Source: Yeguia hominis | Lineage (GTDB): Bacteria > Bacillota > Clostridia > Oscillospirales > Acutalibacteraceae | Assembly: GCF_014384705.1 (NCBI RefSeq) | Contig: NZ_JACRSN010000005.1 | Coordinates: 62,001-126,000 of the forward strand | DNA length: 64,000 nt | Direction: 5' to 3' | Shown here: positions 25,908-33,855 of the stretch, in pieces | How positions within the stretch are numbered: position 1 is the first letter of the stretch | Layout of the letters: each line of letters starts with the position of its first letter | Program-made: the position numbers and the translations under genes | Notes under the pieces: model-generated | Told to the model about the DNA's origin: nothing | Databases searched by the model: none | The model's input: the letters and a program-made list of their open reading frames with translations, nothing else

Positions 25908-26066
25908 CATGCAGAGTCAACCGCTTCGCAGCCGTAATACTATGGGGTATCAGGAAACACGGATTTTTTCTCCGGCGTGATTAAACATGTTGGTTTGCGG
26001 TAACAATAGTTACAGCGGAACCGTTTATCGATTCCAGATACCCAAATGATTCGGAGCGTGAATGGC

Positions 26067-26438
26067 GTGAATATCAGAAGAGGCGATATCTATTATGCAG
26101 ATTTAAGCCCGGTTGTCGGATCGGAACAGGGAGGAATCCGCCCGGTATTGATCGTTCAGAACGACATCGGAAACCGGTTCAGTCCGACCGTCATTGCGGC
26201 TGCCATTACCAGTCAACGCGCAAAGGCCAACCTTCCAACCCACATTTCGCTAAATGCATCCGATTCCGGGCTGTCCAGAGATTCCATTGTTTTGCTGGAG
26301 CAGGTGCGGACCATCGATAAGCATCGTTTAAAAGAACGAATGGGCCGTTTGGATCGGAGCGCCATGGCACAGGTCGATCAGGCTTTATCGGTCAGTTTTG
26401 GATTAGAAGGGGGAGAGCGTTTCCGGAGAGCTACATAA
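26067..26438 (+). CDS. mazF: MazF/EndoA-type mRNA interferase
   Basis: 123 residues of the PemK/MazF family, sequence-specific endoribonucleases. RGDIYYADLSPVVGSEQGG, RPVLIVQND and the late LLEQVRTIDKHRL match Bacillus NdoA closely. The GTG at 26067 gives the usual N-terminus (MNIRRGD) and has GGAG 10 bases before; an ATG at 26046 is the alternative. The usual MazE-like antitoxin gene upstream is missing, the upstream neighbour being a lipoprotein behind a terminator. Confidence 0.92.
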   Translation: MNIRRGDIYYADLSPVVGSEQGGIRPVLIVQNDIGNRFSPTVIAAAITSQRAKANLPTHISLNASDSGLSRDSIVLLEQVRTIDKHRLKERMGRLDRSAMAQVDQALSVSFGLEGGERFRRAT

Positions 26439-26523
26439 GCTGCATCCGAAACGCAAAGTTTTCTGACACAGGCGCATATTGCGCGGGGACACGGACAAGA
26501 TAAAGAAAAAAGGAGGACTGAAA

Positions 26524-26712
26524 ATGGCATTGACTGCAAAGGAACTGACTGCAATTGAGGATCAGCTGAACAGTGAAAAGCTGTTGGTGGCAAAATGCCG
26601 GATGTATGCAGAGTTATGCAGCGACCCGCAGCTTCGGCAGAAATGTGAAGCGATTGCAGGCAAACACAAAACCCACTATGAGGCGCTGTATTCCATGCTG
26701 CAGAATCAGTAA
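26524..26712 (+). CDS. Small CotF-associated protein
   Basis: 62 residues, MALTAKELTAIEDQLNSEK onward, all helical. Similar short helical proteins precede coat protein genes in spore formers. AAAGGAGGACTGAAA gives a very strong ribosome site and the next gene starts 12 bp downstream. The exact function is unknown; a role in the spore coat is inferred from the neighbour. Confidence 0.8.
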   Translation: MALTAKELTAIEDQLNSEKLLVAKCRMYAELCSDPQLRQKCEAIAGKHKTHYEALYSMLQNQ

Positions 26713-26724
26713 AGGAGAAGGAAC

Positions 26725-26991
26725 ATGAACGAGACAAACTTTCAGGAACGGGATTTGTTTGACGACCTGCTGTCTTCACAAAAGCATATCACGGATGGCT
26801 ACAATACCTTTGCGAATGAATGTGCGACCCCTAATGTGCGGGATGCGTTTATGCGCATGCTCAACGACGAACACAAGATTCAGGCAGAGGTGTTTGACGA
26901 AATGAAAAAGCAGGGATGGTACCAAACGCCTGCGGCAGAGCAGGATAAAATTCAGCAGGCCAAAACAAAATTTGAAAACGCAAAGCCATAA
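26725..26991 (+). CDS. Spore coat protein, CotF family
   Basis: 88 residues of the helical CotF family (DLFDDLLSSQKHITDGYN, ATPNVRDAFMRMLNDEH, MKKQGWYQTPAAE). Such proteins resemble a ferritin-like four-helix half and localise to the coat. Together with the preceding gene it is good evidence that the organism makes endospores. GGAGAAGGAAC precedes the ATG. Confidence 0.88.
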   Translation: MNETNFQERDLFDDLLSSQKHITDGYNTFANECATPNVRDAFMRMLNDEHKIQAEVFDEMKKQGWYQTPAAEQDKIQQAKTKFENAKP

Positions 26992-26999
26992 CCGAACAG

Positions 27000-27047
27000 A
27001 AAAAGGCCTTCTTTTGCAGGATTTCCTGCAAGGGGAGGCCTTTTTGC
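27000..27047. terminator. Rho-independent terminator after the coat genes
   Basis: Interrupted stem AAAAGGCCT...TGCAGGA / TCCTGCA...AGGCCTTTTT, starting 9 bp after the stop, with T runs on both sides. Confidence 0.85.
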
Positions 27048-27092
27048 TGCCGTGCTTTTCAGGGGGCAAATGAAAATTTTTTCGCTTTCAAA

Positions 27093-27121
27093 TTGTAGTT
27101 TTGCGTGGGGTATAGTATAAT
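27093..27121 (+). promoter_or_regulatory. SigA-type promoter upstream of the repeat array and deoD
   Basis: -35 TTGTAG (27093-27098), 17-base spacer, -10 TATAAT (27116-27121). The -10 overlaps the start of repeat unit 1 (ATAATAACC). If used, the deoD message carries the whole array in a leader of about 580 nt. Confidence 0.65.
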
Positions 27122-27636
27122 AACCTCAATGTTCGCCGTGCTGCACACGGCGCGGCGGCAACGCCGCCGGTCAATGCGCCACATTGCCGATTGAGAACAT
27201 TTTGCAGGAGCATAATAACCTCAATGTCCGCCGTGCTGCACACGGCGCGGCGGCAAGGCCGCCGGTCAATGCGCCGCATTGCCGATTGAGAACATTTTGC
27301 AGGAGCATAATAACCTCAATGTTCGCCGTGCTGCACACGGCGCGGCGGCAACGCCGCCGGTCAATGCGCCGCATTGCCGATTGAGAACATTTTGCAGGAG
27401 CATAATAACCTCAATGTCCGCCGTGCTGCACACGGCGCGGCGGCAACGCCGCCGGTCAATGCGCCGCATTGCCGATTGAGAACATTTTGCAGGAGCATAA
27501 TAACCTCAATGTTCGCCGTGCTGCACACGGCGCGGCGGCAAGGCCGCCGGTCAATGCGCCGCATTGCCGATTGAGAACATTTTGCAGGAGCATAATAACC
27601 TCAATGTTTGCCGTGCTGCACACGGCGCGGCGGCAA
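27117..27636 (+). repeat. Tandem array of a 95-bp structured repeat (5 full copies, 1 partial)
   Basis: Units begin at 27117, 27212, 27307, 27402, 27497 and 27592 with ATAATAACCTCAATG; the sixth stops at 27636. Copies differ at only a few sites (GTTC/GTCC/GTTT after CAAT; AAC/AAG loop; one CCA/CCG). Each unit holds three hairpins, GCCGTG-CTGCA-CACGGC, CGGCGGC-AAC-GCCGCCG and CAATGC-GCC-GCATTG, enclosed by an outer stem CTCAAT/ATTGAG (27125-27130 with 27190-27195 in unit 1). There are no unique spacers, so this is not a CRISPR array. Short frames on both strands follow from the repeat and have no consistent frame, since 95 is not a multiple of three. Confidence 0.95.
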
Positions 27637-27642
27637 TAATGA

Positions 27643-27667
27643 GAGCGAGCCCGAAATTTGGCTCGCA
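27643..27667 (+). other. Hairpin between the repeat array and deoD
   Basis: GCGAGCC (about 27644-27650) pairs with GGCTCGC (about 27659-27665). It is followed by AACAAAAATG rather than a T run, so it is probably leader structure and not a terminator. The deoD ribosome site lies about 25 bp on. Confidence 0.45.
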
Positions 27668-27705
27668 ACAAAAATGTTAGGAACCATCTCGAAAGGAGGA
27701 CGTTT

Positions 27706-28428
27706 ATGTCTCAAACGCCTACGCCGCACAACGGCGCAAAATACGGAGAAATTGCACCGGCTGTCCTGATGCCCGGAGATCCGCTGCGGGCAAAATTTAT
27801 TGCGGAGACCTATCTGTCGGAGGTGCGCTGCTTCAATACGGTCCGGAATATGCTCGGATATACCGGCACCTACCAGGGAACGCCGGTTTCTGTGATGGGT
27901 GGCGGAATGGGCATGCCCTCCATTGGGATTTATACGTATGAGCTGTTTCATTTTTATGATGTCGAAACCGTGATCCGCGTTGGTTCTGCAGGAGGAATTG
28001 CAGAAGAGGTTGCGCTGCGGGATGTGATTTTAGCTGCTGGCGCATGCACGGATTCCCATTATGGAGCGCAGTTCCATCTGCCGGGCACTTTTGCGCCGAT
28101 TGCGGATTTTTCCCTCCTCAGAAAAGCAGCGGCATGCGCAGAGAAAAAAGAAATTCCCTATCGGGTCGGCAATGTGCTTTCCTCCGATCTGTTTTATGTT
28201 GAAGACGCAAACGATCTCTCTGTGTGGCAGAAAATGGGTGTCCTTGCAGTGGAAATGGAAGCGGCAGCCCTCTATATGAATGCCGCACGGGCTGGAAAGC
28301 GCGCGCTGTGTATGCTGACGGTTTCCGATTGTCCGCTGCGCGGAGAAGGTCTTCCGGCAGAAGCCCGGGAAACCGGCTTTGCGCAAATGATCGAAACTGC
28401 ACTGGACGTTGTGTGCGAAAGAGGGTGA
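27706..28428 (+). CDS. deoD: Purine-nucleoside phosphorylase (DeoD type)
   Basis: 240 residues of the hexameric NP-I family that cleaves purine (deoxy)nucleosides with phosphate. Signature blocks are VLMPGDPLRAKFIAE, GGGMGMPSIGIYTYEL and AVEMEAAALYMNA. AAAGGAGGACGTTT places the start at 27706; the upstream in-frame extension comes from leader sequence. First gene of a nucleoside-salvage operon with cdd and pdp. Confidence 0.97.
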   Translation: MSQTPTPHNGAKYGEIAPAVLMPGDPLRAKFIAETYLSEVRCFNTVRNMLGYTGTYQGTPVSVMGGGMGMPSIGIYTYELFHFYDVETVIRVGSAGGIAEEVALRDVILAAGACTDSHYGAQFHLPGTFAPIADFSLLRKAAACAEKKEIPYRVGNVLSSDLFYVEDANDLSVWQKMGVLAVEMEAAALYMNAARAGKRALCMLTVSDCPLRGEGLPAEARETGFAQMIETALDVVCERG

Positions 28429-28432
28429 GCCT

Positions 28433-28867
28433 GTGGAACAGAAAGAACTTGTGCAGGCGGCTTTTGCGGCACGACGCCAGGCCTATGTCCCGTATTCCGG
28501 CTTTGCAGTCGGCGCGGCGCTTTTGTGTGCAGACGGAAGCGTCTATACCGGCTGCAATGTGGAGTCCGCCTCCTATCCTGCGACGATTTGCGCAGAGCGC
28601 ACCGCATTTGTAAAGGCGGTCAGTGAAGGAAAACGGGACTTTACCGCAATTGCGGTTGTTGGGGCACAGGAAACAGAGGATCCGCATGCGGCATGTCCGC
28701 CCTGCGGCATTTGCCGTCAGGTCATGGCGGAGTTTTGCGGGCCCGATTTTCAAATTATTCTGCCGGATTCGGCAGAACATTGGACAGTTTTGCGGTTTTG
28801 CGAACTGTTACCGATGGCCTTTGGATCGGGAAGCCTGAAAGGGGAAAGTCAGCATGAGAATGTATGA
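28433..28867 (+). CDS. cdd: Cytidine deaminase
   Basis: 144 residues of the homotetrameric zinc deaminase that converts (deoxy)cytidine to uridine. Zinc ligands and the catalytic glutamate are in CAERTAF and PCGICRQV. The GTG start, 4 bases after the deoD stop, lies 5 bases beyond GAGGGTGA. It overlaps pdp by 14 bases, so the three salvage enzymes are co-translated. Confidence 0.95.
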   Translation: MEQKELVQAAFAARRQAYVPYSGFAVGAALLCADGSVYTGCNVESASYPATICAERTAFVKAVSEGKRDFTAIAVVGAQETEDPHAACPPCGICRQVMAEFCGPDFQIILPDSAEHWTVLRFCELLPMAFGSGSLKGESQHENV

Positions 28868-30167
28868 AATTCTTGCGAAAAAGCGGGAAGGGGAAGAACT
28901 GACAAAGGAAGAAATTCAGTTTTTCATCTCCGGCGTCACAGATGGGAGCATCCCGGATTATCAGATCACCGCGTTGCTGATGGCGATTTGCATCCGCGGC
29001 ATGACCCGGCGCGAGACGTCTGCGCTCACTATGGCGATGGAGCATTCCGGCGATACGGTGGATCTCTCCAGTTTACCGGGAATCAAAGTCGACAAACACA
29101 GCACCGGCGGCGTCGGCGACAAAACGACGCTGATTGCAGCGCCGATTGCAGCTGCGCTCGGGGTGACGGTGGCCAAGATGAGCGGACGGGGTCTTGGACA
29201 CACGGGCGGTACCGTAGACAAAATGGAATCCATCCCCGGCTTGCGTACAGCACTCAGCCGGGAGGAATTCTTTGATGTGGTCCGGAAGACCGGACTGAGT
29301 GTCGTCGGGCAGAGCGGCAACCTGGATCCCGCAGACAAAAAGCTCTATGCACTGCGGGACGTGACGGCTACGGTAGAAAGTATTCCGCTGATTGCCTCAA
29401 GCATCATGAGCAAAAAGCTTGCCGCCGGTGCGGATAAAATTCTGCTGGATGTCAAGACCGGAAGCGGCGCATTTATGAAAACGCAGCAGGATGCAGAGAT
29501 GTTAGCCCGGGAAATGGTGGAAATCGGACGTTCTGTCGGTCGGGAAACCATTGCGCTGGTAACCGATATGGATGTCCCGCTCGGGAATGCGATCGGCAAT
29601 ACACTGGAAATTTTGGAGGTCTGTCAGACGCTTCGCGGCCATGGCCCGCAGGATCTGACCGTGCTCTGCCTGGAACTTGCCTCGAATATGGCGCTGCTTG
29701 CCGGTGCCGGGGATACCATCGAATCGTGCAGGGCGGCGGCGCGCAAGGCACTGGAGAGCGGTGCGGCGCTGCAAAAACTCTGCGATATGGTGTCTGCGCA
29801 GGGCGGAGATGCGTCCTATCTGCAGCATCCCGAAACCTTTTCCCGCGCGCCGGTAAAACACGAATTATTTTCGGACAGAGACGGGTATATTACCCATATG
29901 AACGCGGAAGCCTGTGGGGAAGCCGCCATGATTCTCGGCGCAGGCCGGATCAAAAAAGAGGATTTGATAGACCACAGTGCCGGAATTTGGCTGCTCCGGA
30001 AAACGGGAGACGCAGTGCGTGCCGGGGAGGTGCTGGCGGTAATGGAGACTGCCGAGGAACGTTTTGTAGCGGAAGCGGAACCCCTTTTGCGGTCGGCCTA
30101 TCAGATTGGATCGCAGCAGCCGGAACGCCGGCCTCTGATTCTAAAACGGATTGCAAAGTCCGAATAG
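28854..30167 (+). CDS. pdp: Pyrimidine-nucleoside phosphorylase
   Basis: 437 residues. The enzyme splits uridine, deoxyuridine and thymidine to base and pentose-1-phosphate. KHSTGGVGDKTTL, MSGRGLGHTGGT(V)DK and the C-terminal PYNP domain (about 345-430) are present. The length and MRMYEILAKKREGEELTKEEI start fit the Bacillus Pdp type more than enterobacterial DeoA. The ATG lies inside the end of cdd. Confidence 0.95.
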   Translation: MRMYEILAKKREGEELTKEEIQFFISGVTDGSIPDYQITALLMAICIRGMTRRETSALTMAMEHSGDTVDLSSLPGIKVDKHSTGGVGDKTTLIAAPIAAALGVTVAKMSGRGLGHTGGTVDKMESIPGLRTALSREEFFDVVRKTGLSVVGQSGNLDPADKKLYALRDVTATVESIPLIASSIMSKKLAAGADKILLDVKTGSGAFMKTQQDAEMLAREMVEIGRSVGRETIALVTDMDVPLGNAIGNTLEILEVCQTLRGHGPQDLTVLCLELASNMALLAGAGDTIESCRAAARKALESGAALQKLCDMVSAQGGDASYLQHPETFSRAPVKHELFSDRDGYITHMNAEACGEAAMILGAGRIKKEDLIDHSAGIWLLRKTGDAVRAGEVLAVMETAEERFVAEAEPLLRSAYQIGSQQPERRPLILKRIAKSE

Positions 30168-30224
30168 AAAACGGAATCCTGCGGGAATTCCATGTGAAAA
30201 ATTCAGTGAAAAGAGGGAAATAGG

Positions 30225-30980
30225 ATGAAACTGATTTCCTGGAATGTGAATGGCCTGCGGGCTTGTATCGGAAAGGGATTTCTGGACTTCTTTTATGCAG
30301 AGAATGCAGACGTTTTTTGTCTGCAGGAGACCAAAATGCAGCAGGAACAATTTACAGAATCGCTTCCCGGTTACCTGCAGTTTTGGAATTCGGCGGAGAA
30401 AAAAGGATATTCCGGGACGGCTGTTTTTTCCAAACGGGAACCACTTTCGGTTTCGTACGATATCGGAGATCCGGAGCACGTCGGAGAAGGCAGAAGCATC
30501 ACGCTGGAATTTCCGGAGTTTTACCTCGTGACGGTCTATACGCCCAATGCGCAGCGTGACCTTGTACGGATCGATTACCGGATGGCCTGGGAAGACGCGT
30601 TCCGTACATATCTGCAAACACTTGACCGAAAGAAGCCGGTCGTTATTTGCGGAGATATGAACGTGGCGCTCTTTCCAATCGACCTAAAAAATGCGAAGAG
30701 CAATATCGGAAATGCTGGGTTCTCCTATGAAGAACGCGGGAAAATGCTGGAATTGCTGGCCTCCGGATTTCTCGATACATTTCGGGTGTTTTATCCGGAG
30801 AAGCGGGATGCCTATACTTGGTGGAGTTACATGTACCATGCGCGGGAAAAGAATACCGGCTGGCGGATCGACTATTTTTTGGCGTCGGAGCGTCTGCGGC
30901 CGCAGCTAAAGGACAGCCTGATTTATGCGGATATGCTGGGAAGCGATCATTGTCCGATCGGGCTTCTTTTGGAGGAGTAA
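30225..30980 (+). CDS. xth: Exodeoxyribonuclease III
   Basis: 251 residues of the AP-endonuclease family that repairs abasic sites. MKLISWNVNGLRA, the metal-binding LQETKMQ, the CGDMNVA block and the terminal GSDHCPIGLLL are intact. AGAGGGAAATAGG precedes the ATG. It is 57 bp beyond pdp and may be the last gene of that transcript. Confidence 0.97.
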   Translation: MKLISWNVNGLRACIGKGFLDFFYAENADVFCLQETKMQQEQFTESLPGYLQFWNSAEKKGYSGTAVFSKREPLSVSYDIGDPEHVGEGRSITLEFPEFYLVTVYTPNAQRDLVRIDYRMAWEDAFRTYLQTLDRKKPVVICGDMNVALFPIDLKNAKSNIGNAGFSYEERGKMLELLASGFLDTFRVFYPEKRDAYTWWSYMYHAREKNTGWRIDYFLASERLRPQLKDSLIYADMLGSDHCPIGLLLEE

Positions 30981-31197
30981 GCGGCGGCGATGCGAAAGCA
31001 AAGACCGGATCGGGTAAGGCGGTTTGCCGGAAAGCAGATGGATCAGTGCCTGTTTTCCCCAAAAAGGCGTAAGGCCCCCGATAGAGAGCATATGACTGGC
31101 AGCTAAAAGTCAGGGGACGGAAACGAAACCGCGCCGACCCGGTTTAGGAATCGGGCCGCAAATGGCGGAAGGAACAATGGCCGGCTTTATAAATAGA

Positions 31198-31243
31198 GAA
31201 AAGGACTTTGGAATCTGCACGGAGCAGGATCCAAGTCCTTTTT
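31198..31243. terminator. Convergent terminator between xth and mscL
   Basis: AAAAGGACTTTGGA pairs with TCCAAGTCCTTTTTT with T runs on both strands, placed 20-30 bp past the mscL stop. It can serve both converging transcripts. Confidence 0.8.
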
Positions 31244-31269
31244 TACTTGTAATTCGCTTTTCAAAGGTG

Positions 31270-31719
31270 TTATCCCTGCGCAGAGTCTGCGTCATCTGCG
31301 TCAGAAGAGGCGGTTTGCGCAGCGAGAAGATCGCGGATTTCCGTCAGAAGGGCTTCTTCTTTTGTCGGTTCCGCAGGCGCGGCTTCTTTTTCTTCCTCTT
31401 TTTTCAGATGCAGTTTTCCAATGGCTTTAATCATAAAGAAGATGCACAGTGCAATGATGAGAAAATCGATAACGGACTGCAAAAATGCGCCGTATGCCAG
31501 TACGATTGGAGTTCCGTCCGCCGCTTTTGCAGGAAGGGTGACGGCCAGAGCAGCAATATTGACCTTCCCGGTAATCATCGAGATTGCAGGCGTAATGATG
31601 TTTTCAACGAGCGAGGTGACAATTTTTCCGAACGCAGCACCAATGATCACGCCGACAGCCATATCAAAGACATTGCCGCGATTGATAAAGGCGCCGAATT
31701 CTTTGATGAACTTTTTCAT
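31270..31719 (-). CDS. mscL: Large-conductance mechanosensitive channel
   Basis: 149 residues, the usual MscL size. MKKFIKEFGAFINRGNVFD leads into the first pore helix (MAVGVIIGAAFGKIVTSLV), a loop and the second helix (VIDFLIIALCIFFMIKAI), then a charged C-terminal bundle. The channel opens under osmotic down-shock. The start codon overlaps the rnfB stop (ATGA), so mscL is translationally coupled to the Rnf operon; an upstream in-frame start at 31728 is less likely. Confidence 0.95.
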   Translation of the reverse strand: MKKFIKEFGAFINRGNVFDMAVGVIIGAAFGKIVTSLVENIITPAISMITGKVNIAALAVTLPAKAADGTPIVLAYGAFLQSVIDFLIIALCIFFMIKAIGKLHLKKEEEKEAAPAEPTKEEALLTEIRDLLAAQTASSDADDADSAQG

Positions 31720-32549
31720 ATTGTACAATCATCCGTTTCTGTATGGGACACAGCCTGGGCAAACAGCAGGGAAATACAATTGCGCGGACAGGCTTCTACA
31801 CATTTTCCGCAGGCCGTACAGATTTGCGGATCCACAGACGCGTGAAACTGTTCGACTTTGATCGCGCCGGTTTCACAGACCTTCGTGCATTTCATACAAC
31901 CGATGCAGCCGATTTTGCAGACCTTGTTTGTAACGGCGCCTTTGTCACAGCTTGCGCACCGGACGACAGCCTGCGGCTTGACCGGAACAAGGGAAATCAG
32001 TTTTTTGGGACATGCCGCAACACAGAGGGAACAGCCTCGGCAGCGGGCCGGATGGATGACGGCAAGTCCGTTGCATACCGTAATCGCGTGATAGGGACAG
32101 GTTTTTTCGCAGTCTCCAAGACCCATACAGCCGAATCGGCAGCTTGCAGTGCCGCCGGAAAGCTGGGCCGCCGCCGCACAGCTTTCCAGGCCGTCGTAAA
32201 TCATTTTGTCTGTGGTGTAATCGTAGCTGCCTGTACAGTGAACCAGTGCGGCGTGATATTCCACCGCGACATCGCCCTCTCCAAGCAGCGCAGCAATTTT
32301 AGAAGCAGTTTCCGCGCCGCCGGGGGAACAAAGGCCGGGCTTGGCCTCCCCTTTGGCGAGCGCCTCGGCATAACCGCTGCATCCGGAGTACCCGCAGGCG
32401 CCGCAGTTGGCGCCGGGCAGAAGTTCCAGAACAGCTGCTGCTTTTTCGTCTTTCGGAACAGCCATGATGATCGAGGCGACTGCAAGCAAAATTCCGGCAA
32501 TCAGGCCGATTCCGGCAACAATCAGGACGGGAATCAAAATTTCATTCAT
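31716..32549 (-). CDS. rnfB: Ion-translocating oxidoreductase complex subunit RnfB
   Basis: 277 residues. An N-terminal membrane helix (5-30) is followed by a 4Fe-4S domain CGACGYSGC (49-57) and a cysteine-rich half with several more clusters: GCMGLGDCEKTCP, CRGCSLCVAACP, CIGCMKCTKVC and CTACGKCVEACP. This many-cluster form is found in Clostridia, where RnfB accepts electrons from ferredoxin. The start at 32549 has GGAGGGAAGATCTGAC; the longer frame lacks support. Confidence 0.96.
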   Translation of the reverse strand: MNEILIPVLIVAGIGLIAGILLAVASIIMAVPKDEKAAAVLELLPGANCGACGYSGCSGYAEALAKGEAKPGLCSPGGAETASKIAALLGEGDVAVEYHAALVHCTGSYDYTTDKMIYDGLESCAAAAQLSGGTASCRFGCMGLGDCEKTCPYHAITVCNGLAVIHPARCRGCSLCVAACPKKLISLVPVKPQAVVRCASCDKGAVTNKVCKIGCIGCMKCTKVCETGAIKVEQFHASVDPQICTACGKCVEACPRNCISLLFAQAVSHTETDDCTI

Positions 32550-32565
32550 GTCAGATCTTCCCTCC

Positions 32566-33159
32566 TTATACGATGCCTTGGAATCCGAGGAATGAAACCG
32601 CGACCAAGGAAGCTGCAATCAGTGTGATCGGCAGACCTTTGAGAAACGCGGGAACGTCATTCTTTTCAAACCGTTCCCGGATTCCTGCAAAAATGACCAT
32701 CGCAACGAGAAAGCCGATGCCCGATCCGAATGCATTGACAAGGGATTGGAGATATCCAAAGGTAGGATCGGCAGACCCCTTCTCGATGACCAGCATGGTA
32801 ACACCTAAAACGGCACAGTTTGTCGTGATCAGCGGCAGATAGATGCCGAGTGACTGATAGAGCGGCGGCATATATTTGCGCATGGCGGTTTCCAGCAGCT
32901 GTACCAGTGCGGCGATAACCAAAATAAAGACGATGGTTTGCAGATATTCGAGACGCAGCGGAACCAGCACATAAGTGTAAAGCGGCCAGGTAACCGCGGT
33001 GGAGATCACCATCACGACCGTAACGGCAAGGCTCATTCCAACTGCGGTATTGAGCTTTTTGGAAACTCCCAGGAAGGGGCAGATTCCCAAAAACTTGCTT
33101 AAAATATAGTTTTCTGTCAAAATTGCGGCGAGAAAGATGGATACAAGTCCTGGAATCAT
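32566..33159 (-). CDS. rnfA: Rnf complex subunit RnfA
   Basis: 197 residues, six membrane helices. The family block TENYILSKFLGICPFLGVSKK contains the cysteine that shares an in-membrane iron-sulfur site with RnfE. The start overlaps the rnfE stop by 4 bases, and rnfB follows by 16 bp. Confidence 0.96.
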   Translation of the reverse strand: MIPGLVSIFLAAILTENYILSKFLGICPFLGVSKKLNTAVGMSLAVTVVMVISTAVTWPLYTYVLVPLRLEYLQTIVFILVIAALVQLLETAMRKYMPPLYQSLGIYLPLITTNCAVLGVTMLVIEKGSADPTFGYLQSLVNAFGSGIGFLVAMVIFAGIRERFEKNDVPAFLKGLPITLIAASLVAVSFLGFQGIV

Positions 33160-33854
33160 ATCTCATCCTCCTTTTCACAAGACGCGTCCGGCTTGCCGGC
33201 CAGCTTGGAACAGTTTCCACACAGCGGACAAGCGTCACAGCCGCCGAGTTCAGCCTTTTTGCCGTCTCCGGCAAGCTTGTTGGCAATGGCAATCAGAATG
33301 CCAAAGACAAAGAATCCGCCCGGCGGAAGAATAAAGATCAAAATGGGATCCATAAATCGGGAGAGAATGGGGAAGCCAAAGAGAGAACCGGCTCCGAAAA
33401 ATTCGCGGATAATCCCCATACAGAGCAGCGCAGCCGTAAATCCGACTCCCATGCCGAGACCGTCTAAAATCGAAGGGAGAAGACGGTTTTTGCTTGCGTA
33501 CATTTCTGCACGTCCAAGGATAATGCAGTTGACGACAATGAGCGGCAGATAAATTCCCAGCGCCTTGTCGAGATCCGGAGAGAACGCCTTGATGAAAAGC
33601 TGCACAATCGTCACAAATCCTGCAATGATGGTGATGAACGCAGGAATTCGAACTTTGTCCGGAATAACCTTCCGCAGCGCAGAGATGACGGCATTGGAAC
33701 AGACAAGGACAAAGGTCGTAGCGGCTCCCATTCCAATCGCGTTGCTTGCAGCGGTCGTTACGGCCAGCGTTGCACACACGCCGAGTACAAGCCGGAGCAC
33801 CGGATTTTCTTTAATCAAACCTTTGGTAAATTCTTTCAAAAGCGGTTTCGCCAT
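33156..33854 (-). CDS. rnfE: Rnf complex subunit RnfE with cysteine-rich tail
   Basis: 232 residues with six membrane helices homologous to RnfA; the conserved cysteines sit in RLVLGVCATLAV and VLVCSNAV. Beyond the last helix a 35-residue cytosolic tail carries CDACPLCGNC and a further Cys near the end, an arrangement that could bind metal or an iron-sulfur cluster. The ATG at 33854 has GGGAGGTGAATGAG; it starts 1 base past the rnfG stop. Confidence 0.94.
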   Translation of the reverse strand: MAKPLLKEFTKGLIKENPVLRLVLGVCATLAVTTAASNAIGMGAATTFVLVCSNAVISALRKVIPDKVRIPAFITIIAGFVTIVQLFIKAFSPDLDKALGIYLPLIVVNCIILGRAEMYASKNRLLPSILDGLGMGVGFTAALLCMGIIREFFGAGSLFGFPILSRFMDPILIFILPPGGFFVFGILIAIANKLAGDGKKAELGGCDACPLCGNCSKLAGKPDASCEKEDEI

Positions 33855-33855
33855 C

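Noticed and set aside
27117..27636. CRISPR array
   Set aside because: Units are directly adjacent and near-identical over all 95 bp, with no unique spacers and no cas genes nearby.
27088..27671. Series of 63-71 residue reading frames on both strands of the repeat array
   Set aside because: They recur every 95 bp because the repeat lacks stops in some frames; 95 is not a multiple of three, there are no ribosome sites, and composition follows the palindromes.
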